Assembly (NCBI RefSeq): GCF_016481305.1
Contig: NZ_JAENBO010000002.1
Coordinates: forward strand, 1 to 64,000
Source: Streptococcus pacificus
Lineage (GTDB): Bacteria; Bacillota; Bacilli; Lactobacillales; Streptococcaceae
Length of the DNA stretch: 64,000 nucleotides
Direction of reading: 5' to 3'
Shown here: piece after piece, positions 8,078-17,871 of the stretch
Position numbering within the stretch: position 1 is the stretch's first letter
Layout: the number at the start of each line of letters is the position of its first letter
The notes under the pieces: model-generated
Told to the model about the DNA's origin: nothing
Database searches by the model: none
Seen by the model: the letters and a program-made list of their open reading frames with translations, nothing else
Program-made: the position numbers and the translations under genes

Positions 8078-8772
8078 GTGCGTCTCACCTCAACGTTTCC
8101 TGCAATAACACTGATAACAATTTTAACGGTTTTAACGGACTCATCGTAATCTTTTTCTTGAAATTTTATCGTCTCATTTCGCAAATCATACTCTGGAAAA
8201 TCAAGAAATTGAACACTGCCGTATACACTACTAATGTCAAGTTTAATCCCAACATCAATGGGAACTTTGATAATAGTTGGTCCATAAATTTTTCGAATGA
8301 GAATGATATTATCATGTCCTGTTACAATGACTTGACTCAAATCAATCGTATCTGTGCCACTTAATCGGATAATATTGATATCATCAAAAGCATAAACAGA
8401 AGAATTGAGGTGATTGTTATTACCTATCCACTGATTAGCCATTGGTTTACTAGATAAACGACGCTCTTGAAATTTAATCAATGCATAACGATTTTTGCGT
8501 TTGACTTGTGAAAAATGATTGATAATCATGTATAAGATGCCCAAAATAATAGCAGTAATTACATAAGGATTCAACATCAAGATTAAAAAGAATAACAAAA
8601 CACTGGATGTTAAAAAAAAGTTACCACGATTATCACGATTATAAAATCTTAATGCTAGTAGAGTCAAAACAACAATCAAGACAAAACCAGTTAAATCATT
8701 TGAAAGTATTGTCATAAAAGCTAAAGCCATCAAAACACTTTCAACAATTAAAAAAATTTGAAACTTTCTCAT
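8074..8772 (-). CDS. liaF: LiaF membrane regulator of LiaRS
   Basis: A 232-aa membrane protein. The N-terminal half has several short hydrophobic helices (to about residue 100); the C-terminal half is the soluble LiaF domain (beta-rich, YGSVQFLDFP and VIAGNVEVRRT). LiaF restrains LiaS in the absence of stress. The frame is open to 8835, but GAGG at 8779-8782 is spaced 6 nt from the ATG at 8772 and homologues start MRKFQIF, so 8772 is chosen. A strong terminator separates it from stkP upstream. Confidence 0.88.
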   Translation of the reverse strand: MRKFQIFLIVESVLMALAFMTILSNDLTGFVLIVVLTLLALRFYNRDNRGNFFLTSSVLLFFLILMLNPYVITAIILGILYMIINHFSQVKRKNRYALIKFQERRLSSKPMANQWIGNNNHLNSSVYAFDDINIIRLSGTDTIDLSQVIVTGHDNIILIRKIYGPTIIKVPIDVGIKLDISSVYGSVQFLDFPEYDLRNETIKFQEKDYDESVKTVKIVISVIAGNVEVRRT

Positions 8773-8806
8773 AGGATTCCTCATATCATGGTGGTCTATT
8801 CTTGTC

Positions 8807-8815
8807 ATTTTAACA
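8807..8815 (-). promoter_or_regulatory. Candidate liaF promoter (extended -10)
   Basis: Minus strand TGTTAAAAT, an extended -10, lies ~35 nt upstream of the liaF ATG and downstream of the stkP terminator. No convincing -35 is seen. It would let liaFSR be transcribed independently of stkP. Confidence 0.45.
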
Positions 8816-8849
8816 AAAAAACAAGAAAACTTCATCTTCCACCTTCAAA

Positions 8850-8905
8850 AAAATATCTTTAGGTGATGCCCCTCCCTAACAAGGGGCACCAACCTAAAGA
8901 TAGTG
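8850..8905 (-). terminator. stkP terminator
   Basis: Large hairpin: outer stem of 11 bp (TATCTTTAGGT with ACCTAAAGATA), internal loop, inner stem of 7 bp (TGCCCCT with AGGGGCA), then T7 on the minus strand. It begins right at the stkP stop codon. Confidence 0.9.
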
Positions 8906-10762
8906 TTACTGAGTGGTTTCTTCTTGAGAAGGTGTCGGTTCCTCAGTAGTTGTTGTTCTTGGACTTTCTGTTGTCGGTGCTTGCGTTGTTTTATTCTCAG
9001 TTGTTGCTCTGCTTGTTTCTTCATCATTTGTTGGTTGAAGATAGATGATAATGTCATCTTTTGCAGAAAGAATAATCTCCGCACCATAGTACGGTTCTTG
9101 TGCAACAATCAAACTAGATGTTGGTGGTGATTTCACTTCAACATAGCCTGTGCTAGTTGCTACAAAAGTCTTAATCCGAGATGTAGATATACCCAACTCT
9201 TTTAAGATATTAAGGGCGTTACCATAGGTATCACCGGTAATATTTGGCATAGTCGTAGAATCATTGACAGCCACTTCTAATGTGATTTTAGAAGAACCTT
9301 TTGGATTATAGGTTTTACCTGGAGCAGGTGTTTGTGCCACAATAGTATCTTTTTCAAACTCTGTTGTCGGCACTTCTTTAATCATGATTTTATCTCTTGG
9401 AACACCAAAATTTTGGACAAGTGAATCCACGATGATTTGATAAGGTTGTCCCACATAATCTTCCATGGCAAATGTTGTATTACCAATTGAAACATAGATA
9501 TCAACATCAGACCCTTTACGTCTACTAACGCCAGCTGAAGGGTTGGTTCTCACCACATTTCCTTCTTCTATTGTTTCACTTTCAACTTCTTTTATTTCGC
9601 CAACAGAAAGCCCAGCATCCTTAATCATATCTTGCGCCACTGCTAAAGTCTTGTTTTCGACATCAGGCACTTTAACTGTACTTGGTTGCGTCAAAACAAG
9701 GTAGGCAAAACCAACAATAGCTAGAATAACAAGACCAAAGAATAACTTTAAAGCGATTGATAAAAAAGGATTTTTTCGTCTTTTCTTCTCTGTAGCTACT
9801 TCTTTTAACTCCTGGGTTTCCTCTTGTGCTTTTAAAAGTTCAGTTGTTGAAATAGTAGCTGTACTGGAAGTAAACTTAGGCAACACTTTGGTATCAGTCT
9901 GTTGCTCAAAAACAACTTTCCTATCTTTGATATGCTTTGGATCTAAAGCTGCCGTTAAATCACTGCCCATTTCAACTGTTGAAGAGTAGCGATTTTCAAG
10001 TTTTTTTGCTGTGGCTTTAATCACAACATTTTCAAGAGACTGGGGAACATTTAAATTCTCAGCTGTGATAGATGGTAGAGGATTTTGAAAATGTTGCAAG
10101 GCTATCGTGACAGCACTATCTCCATCATAAGGAATATGACCTGTCAACATCTCAAAAAGCATGATTCCCATGGCATAAATGTCACTTTGAACTGTGGCTT
10201 TAGAGCCTCTTGCTTGTTCTGGTGACAAATAATGCACACTACCTAACATAGAGTTGGTTTGTGTTAAACTAGTCTCAGCAAAAGCAACGGCAATTCCAAA
10301 GTCGGTAACCTTAGCCATCCCATCTGCTGTGAGCAAAATGTTCTGTGGCTTTAAATCTCGGTGAATAATGCCTTTTTGATGGGCCAATGTCATTGCTGAT
10401 AAGACTTGTGTCATAATTGACACGACTTTTTGGTTAGATAGTGGTGCATGTTCTTTGATGAATTTTTTTAAATCTGGGCCATCAACATATTCCATGACTA
10501 GAAATTGTTGACCTTCTTCTTCTCCAATATCTCTTATCGCAACAATATTGGGGTGGTTCAGTTCGGCCATAGCTTTTGCTTCACGTTGGAAACGCGCTAC
10601 TGCCACATGATCTGTTTGATAGTTGGTTCGAAGCACTTTGATGGCAACTTCTTCATTATCCAAAATCAAATCATTTGCTAAATAAACATCAGCCATCCCC
10701 CCGCGACCAATCGATTTGAGGATTCTATAACGCCCAGCAAATAATTTTCCTATCTGGATCAT
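8906..10762 (-). CDS. stkP: Serine/threonine protein kinase with PASTA repeats
   Basis: A 618-aa membrane kinase of the PrkC/StkP type. The cytoplasmic kinase domain (1-270) has the glycine loop [11 protein letters not shown]42, catalytic D136 in [11 protein letters not shown] at 154-156 and APE-equivalent SPEQ near 180. A single helix (about 336-357) follows a basic stretch. Outside, I count three PASTA repeats (about 361-570) that bind muropeptide or lipid II, then a Thr/Glu-rich tail. It coordinates septal wall synthesis and division with phosphatase PppL, whose stop overlaps its start by one base. Confidence 0.95.
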   Translation of the reverse strand: MIQIGKLFAGRYRILKSIGRGGMADVYLANDLILDNEEVAIKVLRTNYQTDHVAVARFQREAKAMAELNHPNIVAIRDIGEEEGQQFLVMEYVDGPDLKKFIKEHAPLSNQKVVSIMTQVLSAMTLAHQKGIIHRDLKPQNILLTADGMAKVTDFGIAVAFAETSLTQTNSMLGSVHYLSPEQARGSKATVQSDIYAMGIMLFEMLTGHIPYDGDSAVTIALQHFQNPLPSITAENLNVPQSLENVVIKATAKKLENRYSSTVEMGSDLTAALDPKHIKDRKVVFEQQTDTKVLPKFTSSTATISTTELLKAQEETQELKEVATEKKRRKNPFLSIALKLFFGLVILAIVGFAYLVLTQPSTVKVPDVENKTLAVAQDMIKDAGLSVGEIKEVESETIEEGNVVRTNPSAGVSRRKGSDVDIYVSIGNTTFAMEDYVGQPYQIIVDSLVQNFGVPRDKIMIKEVPTTEFEKDTIVAQTPAPGKTYNPKGSSKITLEVAVNDSTTMPNITGDTYGNALNILKELGISTSRIKTFVATSTGYVEVKSPPTSSLIVAQEPYYGAEIILSAKDDIIIYLQPTNDEETSRATTENKTTQAPTTESPRTTTTEEPTPSQEETTQ

Positions 10763-11508
10763 TAGGATTCCTCTCTTTCAATCTTAACAAGAGCAACAGT
10801 GATGTTATCTAACCCACCAGCCTCATTAGCCAGTTCAACTAATTTTTTTGTTTTTTCATCTAGACTCAATTCTTCTGCCAAGACAGAGATAATGGTCTCA
10901 TTAGCCAACATATTTGTTAGACCATCACTATTAATCACTAAATAGTCTTCATCTTCAAGAATTTGAACGCCTAAATCAGGCTCAACAGGAGCTGCTTGAC
11001 CAATTGACTGAGTGATAATATTTTTTTGTGGGTGAACGGAAGCTTCCTCTTCAGTTAGTTGACCAGCTTTCACAAGTTCATTAACTAGCGAATGATCACT
11101 TGTTAACTGTATATACTCACCGTTTCTAACAAGACCAATCCTTGAATCACCAACGTGAGCATATAAGGCGTTTTTATCTACAATAGCAACGGCTTCAATC
11201 GTTGTCCCCATACCTTTATAATCTTCAGATTTTCCTAAATCGTGGATTTTTTTATTTTCTGTTTCAATAATTGAAATAAGCCAATCTTTTATTTGATTTA
11301 ATTCAGTAAAATCCGTATTGACCCACTCACGTCCTAGATCAGTAACAGTCATTTCACTGGCAATATTCCCAGCTCTATGACCTCCCATACCATCTGCTAG
11401 AACAATAAGGGTAATCCCACTTTTATTATCAAATTTATTGATAAAATCTTGATTATTGGAACGCTTTTGCCCAATATCTGTTAACAATGAAATTTTCATA
11501 TGATTCAT
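10762..11508 (-). CDS. pppL: PP2C-family protein phosphatase, partner of StkP
   Basis: A 248-aa PPM-type phosphatase. Metal-binding motifs are [11 protein letters not shown] at the N-terminus, [19 protein letters not shown], and the C-terminal [11 protein letters not shown]. It removes phosphates placed by StkP. Two starts are possible: ATG at 11508 or, three codons in, at 11499 (matching homologues that begin MxISLLTD). The only Shine-Dalgarno (AGGAG, 11530-11534) is 21 nt from the first ATG, but a small hairpin in between would shorten this to about 8 nt. Confidence 0.93.
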   Translation of the reverse strand: MNHMKISLLTDIGQKRSNNQDFINKFDNKSGITLIVLADGMGGHRAGNIASEMTVTDLGREWVNTDFTELNQIKDWLISIIETENKKIHDLGKSEDYKGMGTTIEAVAIVDKNALYAHVGDSRIGLVRNGEYIQLTSDHSLVNELVKAGQLTEEEASVHPQKNIITQSIGQAAPVEPDLGVQILEDEDYLVINSDGLTNMLANETIISVLAEELSLDEKTKKLVELANEAGGLDNITVALVKIEREES

Positions 11509-11540
11509 ACTTTTTCTGACTTTGTCAGTCTCCTTTCAAA

Positions 11541-12869
11541 CTATGAAATACGTTTTATTTGCCCGATAAAGAAACCATCTGTATGGTATTGTTCCGGGGT
11601 GATACTTATAAAGCCATTTTTAGTAATATCCTTAAGAGGATGTTTTAATGCCACTTGTTTGAAATTGGGGTGATTTTCTAAAAATTGAGAAATCACCTGA
11701 TTGTTTTCTTCTTCAAATAGTGTACAAGTACTATAGGTTATTATACCACCTTTTCGTAGTGTTTGACAAACACTAGCTAGTATTTGCAATTGAATCTTTT
11801 GCAATGCCATTAAATCATCTTCTTTTTTTTGATACTTGATTTCTGGTTTACGTCGAATGAGACCTATTCCAGAACAAGGAGCGTCAACTAGAATCTTATC
11901 AAAACTGTCTTTAGGAAAATGCTTGTGAACTGTTGTTGCGTCTAGTTTCTTTGTTTTGATTTTATCAGCCACCTTCAATCGTTCAGCATTTTCTTTGACA
12001 AGGTCTAATTTATGATCATAAATATCTAGAGCAGTTATTCTACCACTTGTTAGATACGAAGCCATGTGAACTGTCTTTCCTCCTGGTGCACTACAAGCAT
12101 CAAGAATTTCTTCATCCCCTTTTATCTTTAGGGTAGGAGCCACCAATTGACTAGACTCGTCTTGAATAGTTATCTCACCGTTTTTAAAAACGTCTGTGTT
12201 GGACACATTACCTGATGTTTTTACTAAACCAACAGGGGATACTACGGATGGACTAGCATCTAATACTTCTGCTAGTTTTTCTTTGTTCTCAGATTCTACC
12301 ACACGAAAACTAGTTTTGTTGCGAATAAAAAGACTCTCAAAAATAGCAATTGCTCGCTTTTCTCCATATTGGGCAATCATTTTTTTAACTAGCCAAACGG
12401 GTAAAGAATATTGAATAGAGTATCGTTTATTAACTCGTTTGATGTTTAAAAAATCAGGTCTTTGGGTTCTTAAAAATTGGCGCAAGACCGCGTTGATTAA
12501 TTTTTCCTTGCCTCGATTGTGACCTTTATCTTTAGCAATAACGACTGCATCGTTTACAATAGCATGATCTGGTATTTTGTCTAAATAGATGATTTGATAA
12601 AGACTCATCATCAAAAGATAATAAAGCCATGGTTCTAATTTATTGCGATCTTCAATAAAATGGGAAAGATACCATTCTAAAGTGATTTTTCGAGAAACAG
12701 TGCCATAAACCAGTTCGGTGATAAGAGCTTTATCTTTATCAGATAATTGACTATTTGCTAAGTGTTGTTGCAAAAGAATATTAGAATAGGCACCGTCTTC
12801 AAAAATAGCGCAAAGAATAGCTAACGCTTTTCCTCTAGGCATTTTTTTCCATTTATTTCCCAAAAACAT
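11541..12869 (-). CDS. rsmB: 16S rRNA m5C967 methyltransferase RsmB (Sun)
   Basis: A ~442-aa protein: an N-terminal NusB-like RNA-binding domain (to ~150) followed by a SAM-dependent methyltransferase with [19 protein letters not shown] and the second catalytic cysteine in [10 protein letters not shown]. It methylates C967 of 16S rRNA. The start is uncertain: GTG at 12872, ATG at 12869, or TTG at 12863, which is best spaced from AGGTG. All overlap the end of fmt. Lies between fmt and pppL in a priA-fmt-rsmB-pppL-stkP run conserved in Firmicutes. Confidence 0.92.
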   Translation of the reverse strand: MFLGNKWKKMPRGKALAILCAIFEDGAYSNILLQQHLANSQLSDKDKALITELVYGTVSRKITLEWYLSHFIEDRNKLEPWLYYLLMMSLYQIIYLDKIPDHAIVNDAVVIAKDKGHNRGKEKLINAVLRQFLRTQRPDFLNIKRVNKRYSIQYSLPVWLVKKMIAQYGEKRAIAIFESLFIRNKTSFRVVESENKEKLAEVLDASPSVVSPVGLVKTSGNVSNTDVFKNGEITIQDESSQLVAPTLKIKGDEEILDACSAPGGKTVHMASYLTSGRITALDIYDHKLDLVKENAERLKVADKIKTKKLDATTVHKHFPKDSFDKILVDAPCSGIGLIRRKPEIKYQKKEDDLMALQKIQLQILASVCQTLRKGGIITYSTCTLFEEENNQVISQFLENHPNFKQVALKHPLKDITKNGFISITPEQYHTDGFFIGQIKRIS

Positions 12870-13788
12870 CACCTACTTCAATCGTTCTTCCAACACCATT
12901 TAAAAAGTCAGTGATTGACATTTTGGGCTTTCCTGCTAATTGAACAGTTTTTAAGGAAATAGCGCCATCAGATGTGGCAATAATTAATTCTTTTTTAGTT
13001 TTTACAATGACTGTGCCAGGTTTCCCTTCTCCTATTGTTTCTTTGGCTTCATAAATCTTAAAACGTTTCCCATTTAAAAATGTATGAGCTACTGGCCATG
13101 GATACATGCCTCTAATCTGATTAAAAATACTTCTAGCAGAGTTTTGCCAGTCAATTTTTTCTTCTTGTGGCGTGATATTAGGTGAAAAAGTCGCCTTGTC
13201 TTCTTCTTGAGCAATAGGGATTAAATCTCCAGCAATATAGGCTGGTAAAGTCTCTAAAAGTAAGTCTCTACCAATGACAGCCAATTTATCAAATAAACTA
13301 CCCACATTATCATCATCCGTAATAGGGAGTTTAGCACTTGAAATCATTGCACCAGCATCCATTTGTTTAACCATTTCCATAATGGTCACTCCCGTTTCCT
13401 TTTCATCATTCATGATAGCATAATGAATAGGAGCACCTCCTCGATATTTAGGAAGAAGCGAGGCGTGAACATTTATCGCAAAATCAACTGATTTCAAAAA
13501 TTTTTCTGGTAAAAATTGACCAAAAGCAGCCGTAACAATACCATCAGCTCCTAAAGCCATTAAGTCATCCAGTTCCTGACTTCCTGATAACTTTTCTGGT
13601 TGGTAAACACTAATTCCATGCGTAAGAGCTAATGTTTTTACTGGTGTCATCTTGATCTCTTTTTTGCGACCAACTGCTCGATCGGGTTGTGTGACCACTG
13701 CAAGTATTTCATAATCAGTTTGTTCTAACAGCCCTGCTAAAACAGTAGCTGAAAAATCGGGTGTCCCCATAAAAATTAGTTTTGTCAT
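12853..13788 (-). CDS. fmt: Methionyl-tRNA formyltransferase
   Basis: A 311-aa enzyme that formylates initiator Met-tRNA using 10-formyl-THF. The catalytic stretch is present ([15 protein letters not shown], then [16 protein letters not shown]), followed by the C-terminal tRNA-binding domain from about 205. Two consecutive ATGs occur; AGGG is 4 nt from the first and 7 nt from the second (13788), so the second is preferred. The end overlaps rsmB by about 17 nt. Confidence 0.95.
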   Translation of the reverse strand: MTKLIFMGTPDFSATVLAGLLEQTDYEILAVVTQPDRAVGRKKEIKMTPVKTLALTHGISVYQPEKLSGSQELDDLMALGADGIVTAAFGQFLPEKFLKSVDFAINVHASLLPKYRGGAPIHYAIMNDEKETGVTIMEMVKQMDAGAMISSAKLPITDDDNVGSLFDKLAVIGRDLLLETLPAYIAGDLIPIAQEEDKATFSPNITPQEEKIDWQNSARSIFNQIRGMYPWPVAHTFLNGKRFKIYEAKETIGEGKPGTVIVKTKKELIIATSDGAISLKTVQLAGKPKMSITDFLNGVGRTIEVGDVFGK

Positions 13789-13836
13789 CATACTTCCCTT
13801 TCCTTATTCAAACTATTATAGCATAAGACGTAGCAG

Positions 13837-16227
13837 CTACATAAAGTTTTGAGGTTCATAATCAATTGCTAAACGTAACTGTTTGTTTTCTTTAGCTTGG
13901 GTCAACGCTAAAATATGATTCATCGCTTCTTCTAAATGGTCTTCAAAGCGATACTTGATGATTAGTTGATAATGATAGTAATTATTAGTTCTTGCTACTG
14001 GTTTTGGTGTTGGACCAAGAATCGTCACTTGATGGCTGAGTTGATTCTTTAAAATGTCCAGGACCTCGTAGGATTTTTTGATCACTTCTTCTTCACTGCG
14101 ATGTGATAAGGTTAAGCCAATTGTAAAGAAATAAGGTGGGTAACCCAGTTGATGTCTTAACTTCATTTCATAGTTATAGAAACCCTCATAATCCTGATTT
14201 TTAGCTAGTTGAATCGCATAATGATTAGGGTTATACGTCTGAATAATCACTTCTCCTGATTTATCAGAACGTCCCGCACGACCTGCTACTTGGGTTAAGA
14301 GCTGGAAGGTCCTTTCAGAAGCACGAAAATCTGGCAGATTAAGAGAGGTATCAGCATTTAAAACACCAACAAGAGTAACATTTGGAAAATCAAGCCCTTT
14401 TGCAATCATCTGAGTTCCTAGAAGAATATCAGCTTCTTGTCTTTCAAACTGTGCTAAAAGAGATTCGTGTGCTCCTTTTTTTCTCGTTGTATCAACATCC
14501 ATTCTTAAAATTCTGGCAGTTGGAAAGGCTTGTTGTAACTCATCATAAGCTTTTTGAGTCCCTGTACCATAGTATCTGATGCTTTTACTACCACAGTTTG
14601 GACAGGTTCTTGGAATTGCTTTTGAAAAGCCACAATAATGGCAATTCATCGTCTTTGTTGTCATGTGAAGCGTCAAAGAAATATCGCAGTTTGGACATTC
14701 GTCAACATAAGCACACTCACGACACATGATAAAACTAGAATAACCTCGTCGATTTAACATCAAAATACTTTGTTCTTTTTTCTTGAGACGGTCGGCAATT
14801 TTTTCAAGCAATAAAGGAGTATAGTTGCTCAATTCTTGTTGGCCTACATAATCTCTAAAGTCAACAACGCTGACTTTAGGAATGGTTGCATTTGGAACTG
14901 CTCTTTTTGTCAAATGAAGAAAATGATACACATCTTTACTAGCACGTGCTCGGCTTTCAATACTTGGGGTTGCACTTCCCATGATTAAAACAGCTTGATG
15001 GTATCTCGCTCTTATAAGAGCAACATCACGCGCATGATATCTTGGATTTGAATCTTGTTTGTAAGATGACTCATGCTCCTCATCAATAATAATGGCACCA
15101 ATATTATCAAGTGGTGCAAAAATAGCTGACCTTGCCCCAACGACAACCTTAGCTTTTTTGCTCTTAATCTTTCGCCATTCATCAAATTTTTCGCCTTCAG
15201 ATAAGCCTGAGTGCATGATAGCGACTTGATTACCAAAGCGCGAAATAAAGCGACTCGTCATTTGAGGTGTAAGAGAGATTTCAGGTACCAAAACAATGGC
15301 TGTTTTCCCCATTTTCAAAACCTGATCAATCACATGTAAGTAAACTTCTGTCTTCCCACTACCCGTTATGCCTTCTAACAAGTAGGGTTTGTTAGCTTTT
15401 CCTACCTTTGCAACAATTTCATCTACAATTTGTTTTTGCTGATGGTTCAGCTGTAAAAAGTCTGTTTTAGAAATACTATCAAAATAGGTCTGATTGCGAT
15501 TGATTTCCACTTCAGAAACTGTGATTAGCTGATTGTCAATGAAATAGTTAACGACACTTCTTGAAAAGTGTTGGTAGAGATCAGATAATTTCCCTTGTTC
15601 AGGGTGTTCTAGGAGATATTCTTTCAAAACTAGTCTTTTTTTAGCGCGTGTAGAAATCTCTGCCTGTGATAAGCTCTTTGAAACATCGTAGTATTTTTCA
15701 ACTTTTATTGTTTTTTTATCTTTGGCCTCATAGGTTACTGAAATTTGCCCTGAAGCGATTAGCTTAAGGCTTCTTTTTTGGTCCTCATCAGACAAGGATG
15801 AAAATAAAATACTTTCTTGATCTTTAAAAATAAGTTTAACATCTTCTTTATCTCTAGTATTTTTTGGTGTTAAACGCTTGTCATAATTAGAGTTTAAAAG
15901 ATTAGGAATCATTGCTTTTAAGATAGAGACTTTATAAGAAAAAACCGTTTTTCTCATCTCAGATGCTAAATAAAGCTGTTCTTCATTTAGTACTGGTGTA
16001 AAATCTAACACACTAACAATCTCTTTTAGATCATTTGACTCATTTGATTCAGAAGAATCAATATGAAGCACAAACCCTTGTAACAAACGATTACCACGCC
16101 CAAAAGGAACATGAACTCTTGAGCCAACAGCAACGAGGTCGAGTAAGTGATCTGGAATCTTGTATGAAAAAGGTTTATCTGTTTGCATCGATGGGATATC
16201 AACGATGACTTGAGCCGTTTTTTTCAT
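13837..16227 (-). CDS. priA: Primosomal replication protein N' (PriA helicase)
   Basis: A 796-aa SF2 3'-5' DNA helicase that restarts stalled forks. The N-terminal 3'-DNA-binding domain is followed by Walker A GITGSGKT, the IIDEEHESSYKQ Walker B, paired zinc-binding cysteines (CRECAYVDECPNC and CHYCG...CPNCGS) and motif VI VAGRAGRS. Preceded by GGAGG. An intrinsic-terminator hairpin sits 16 nt upstream, so expression may depend on read-through from gmk-rpoZ. First gene of the priA-fmt-rsmB-pppL-stkP group. Confidence 0.96.
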   Translation of the reverse strand: MKKTAQVIVDIPSMQTDKPFSYKIPDHLLDLVAVGSRVHVPFGRGNRLLQGFVLHIDSSESNESNDLKEIVSVLDFTPVLNEEQLYLASEMRKTVFSYKVSILKAMIPNLLNSNYDKRLTPKNTRDKEDVKLIFKDQESILFSSLSDEDQKRSLKLIASGQISVTYEAKDKKTIKVEKYYDVSKSLSQAEISTRAKKRLVLKEYLLEHPEQGKLSDLYQHFSRSVVNYFIDNQLITVSEVEINRNQTYFDSISKTDFLQLNHQQKQIVDEIVAKVGKANKPYLLEGITGSGKTEVYLHVIDQVLKMGKTAIVLVPEISLTPQMTSRFISRFGNQVAIMHSGLSEGEKFDEWRKIKSKKAKVVVGARSAIFAPLDNIGAIIIDEEHESSYKQDSNPRYHARDVALIRARYHQAVLIMGSATPSIESRARASKDVYHFLHLTKRAVPNATIPKVSVVDFRDYVGQQELSNYTPLLLEKIADRLKKKEQSILMLNRRGYSSFIMCRECAYVDECPNCDISLTLHMTTKTMNCHYCGFSKAIPRTCPNCGSKSIRYYGTGTQKAYDELQQAFPTARILRMDVDTTRKKGAHESLLAQFERQEADILLGTQMIAKGLDFPNVTLVGVLNADTSLNLPDFRASERTFQLLTQVAGRAGRSDKSGEVIIQTYNPNHYAIQLAKNQDYEGFYNYEMKLRHQLGYPPYFFTIGLTLSHRSEEEVIKKSYEVLDILKNQLSHQVTILGPTPKPVARTNNYYHYQLIIKYRFEDHLEEAMNHILALTQAKENKQLRLAIDYEPQNFM

Positions 16228-16242
16228 TAGCTACCTCCATAC

Positions 16243-16277
16243 GAAAAATCTAAGATTGTTAACAATCTTAGATTTTT
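16243..16277 (-). terminator. Terminator/attenuator between rpoZ and priA
   Basis: Perfect 34-bp palindrome (arms of 17 nt meeting at 16260/16261) that includes the rpoZ stop codon. On the minus strand it ends in a T run, so it is a valid intrinsic terminator. Confidence 0.85.
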
Positions 16278-16585
16278 TCACCTTCTTCTTCTTTTTCTTT
16301 TGCAATTTGTTCTTTTATCTTACGTTCTTCAGCTTCTTTAGCAAGTTTCTCTGCTTCAATCTTGGCACGTACTGCAGCACGTTTTGCGACTGGGTCGGGA
16401 TGGATAACAACATTTCCAGACTCAATTTCTTCTAAAGCACGTAAAGTGGATTTCACTGATTTGAATTCTTGTGTTGGGGTTGCTCCCATCTCCAATTCGT
16501 GAGCTCTTTTGGCTTGGAGAACACAAAGTGAATATTTAGATGGTACTTTATCTAATAAAGTATCAATGGAAGGTTTTAACATCAT
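16268..16585 (-). CDS. rpoZ: RNA polymerase omega subunit
   Basis: A 105-aa omega subunit. The conserved core ([20 protein letters not shown] and AKRAHEL) occupies residues 3-33; the C-terminal third is a long charged helix rich in Lys/Glu, common in streptococcal forms. Omega assists beta-prime folding and RNA polymerase assembly. Two consecutive ATGs; the first has GAGA 8 nt upstream. It follows gmk by 21 nt, the classic gmk-rpoZ pair. Confidence 0.94.
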   Translation of the reverse strand: MMLKPSIDTLLDKVPSKYSLCVLQAKRAHELEMGATPTQEFKSVKSTLRALEEIESGNVVIHPDPVAKRAAVRAKIEAEKLAKEAEERKIKEQIAKEKEEEGEKI

Positions 16586-16606
16586 AAGTTTGATCTCTTT
16601 TCTATA

Positions 16607-17251
<645 letters not shown>

Positions 17252-17262
17252 TTATTCTCTTT

Positions 17263-17291
17263 AGTCTATCAAAAATCGATCATTTTTTCAA
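17263..17291 (-). promoter_or_regulatory. gmk-rpoZ promoter
   Basis: Minus strand: -35 TTGAAA (17286-17291), 17-nt spacer, -10 TAGACT (17263-17268), about 30 nt before the gmk start. The rest of the 170-bp gap to smpB shows nothing else convincing. Confidence 0.7.
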
Positions 17292-17403
17292 GTTTATTTC
17301 ACAAAGACTAGCCTCTACTACTTGTATTCTCGCCATTTATTTTCTCTTTTTAAAAGATTGTTATAGAAAGCTTTTAATAAACTCTATGACATCCATGAGT
17401 CAC

Positions 17404-17871
17404 TTATCGTTTGTTAAATTGTTTCATCTGACGGTTGATGTCTCTTTCTTGCTCACGGCGCTTGATGGTTTCTCGTTTATCATAGTCATGTTTACCTTTT
17501 GCTAAACCAATCAAAACTTTAGCAAATCCATTCTTAAGATAGACCTTCAAAGGAACAAGGGTCATCCCAGTACCTTTTAATTCTTTTTCAATTTTTTCAA
17601 TTTCTCTTTTTTTGAGTAATAATTTTCTGGTTCTATCAGGATCTTGATTCCAGATATTTCCTTGTTCATAAGGGGTGATATGCACATTATTAAGCCAGAC
17701 TTCACCATTCTTAATTTGGGCAAAACCATCTTTTAAAGTGATTCTTGCTGCCCTGACACTTTTAATTTCTGTTCCTGTAAGCACAATGCCAGATTCATAG
17801 GTGTCGATAATATTGTAATCATGCCTTGCCTTTTTATTTTGTGCGACGAGTTTTCCCTCTTCTTTTACCAT
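17404..17871 (-). CDS. smpB: tmRNA-binding protein SmpB
   Basis: A 155-aa SmpB. It carries the hallmark segments [35 protein letters not shown] and a basic C-terminal tail that enters the vacant mRNA channel. With tmRNA it rescues ribosomes stalled on broken mRNA. It overlaps the 3' end of rnr by 38 nt; RNase R degrades the defective mRNA released by trans-translation, so the pairing is functional. No tmRNA gene is seen in the window. Confidence 0.96.
   Translation of the reverse strand: MVKEEGKLVAQNKKARHDYNIIDTYESGIVLTGTEIKSVRAARITLKDGFAQIKNGEVWLNNVHITPYEQGNIWNQDPDRTRKLLLKKREIEKIEKELKGTGMTLVPLKVYLKNGFAKVLIGLAKGKHDYDKRETIKRREQERDINRQMKQFNKR

Noticed and set aside
8903..9130. Cysteine-rich small frame opposite the stkP 3' end
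   Set aside because: Shadow of the Thr/Glu-rich C-terminal tail of StkP.
17381..17403. Hairpin after smpB as a terminator
   Set aside because: CTCATG/CATAGAG pairing needs a bulge and lacks a proper T run.
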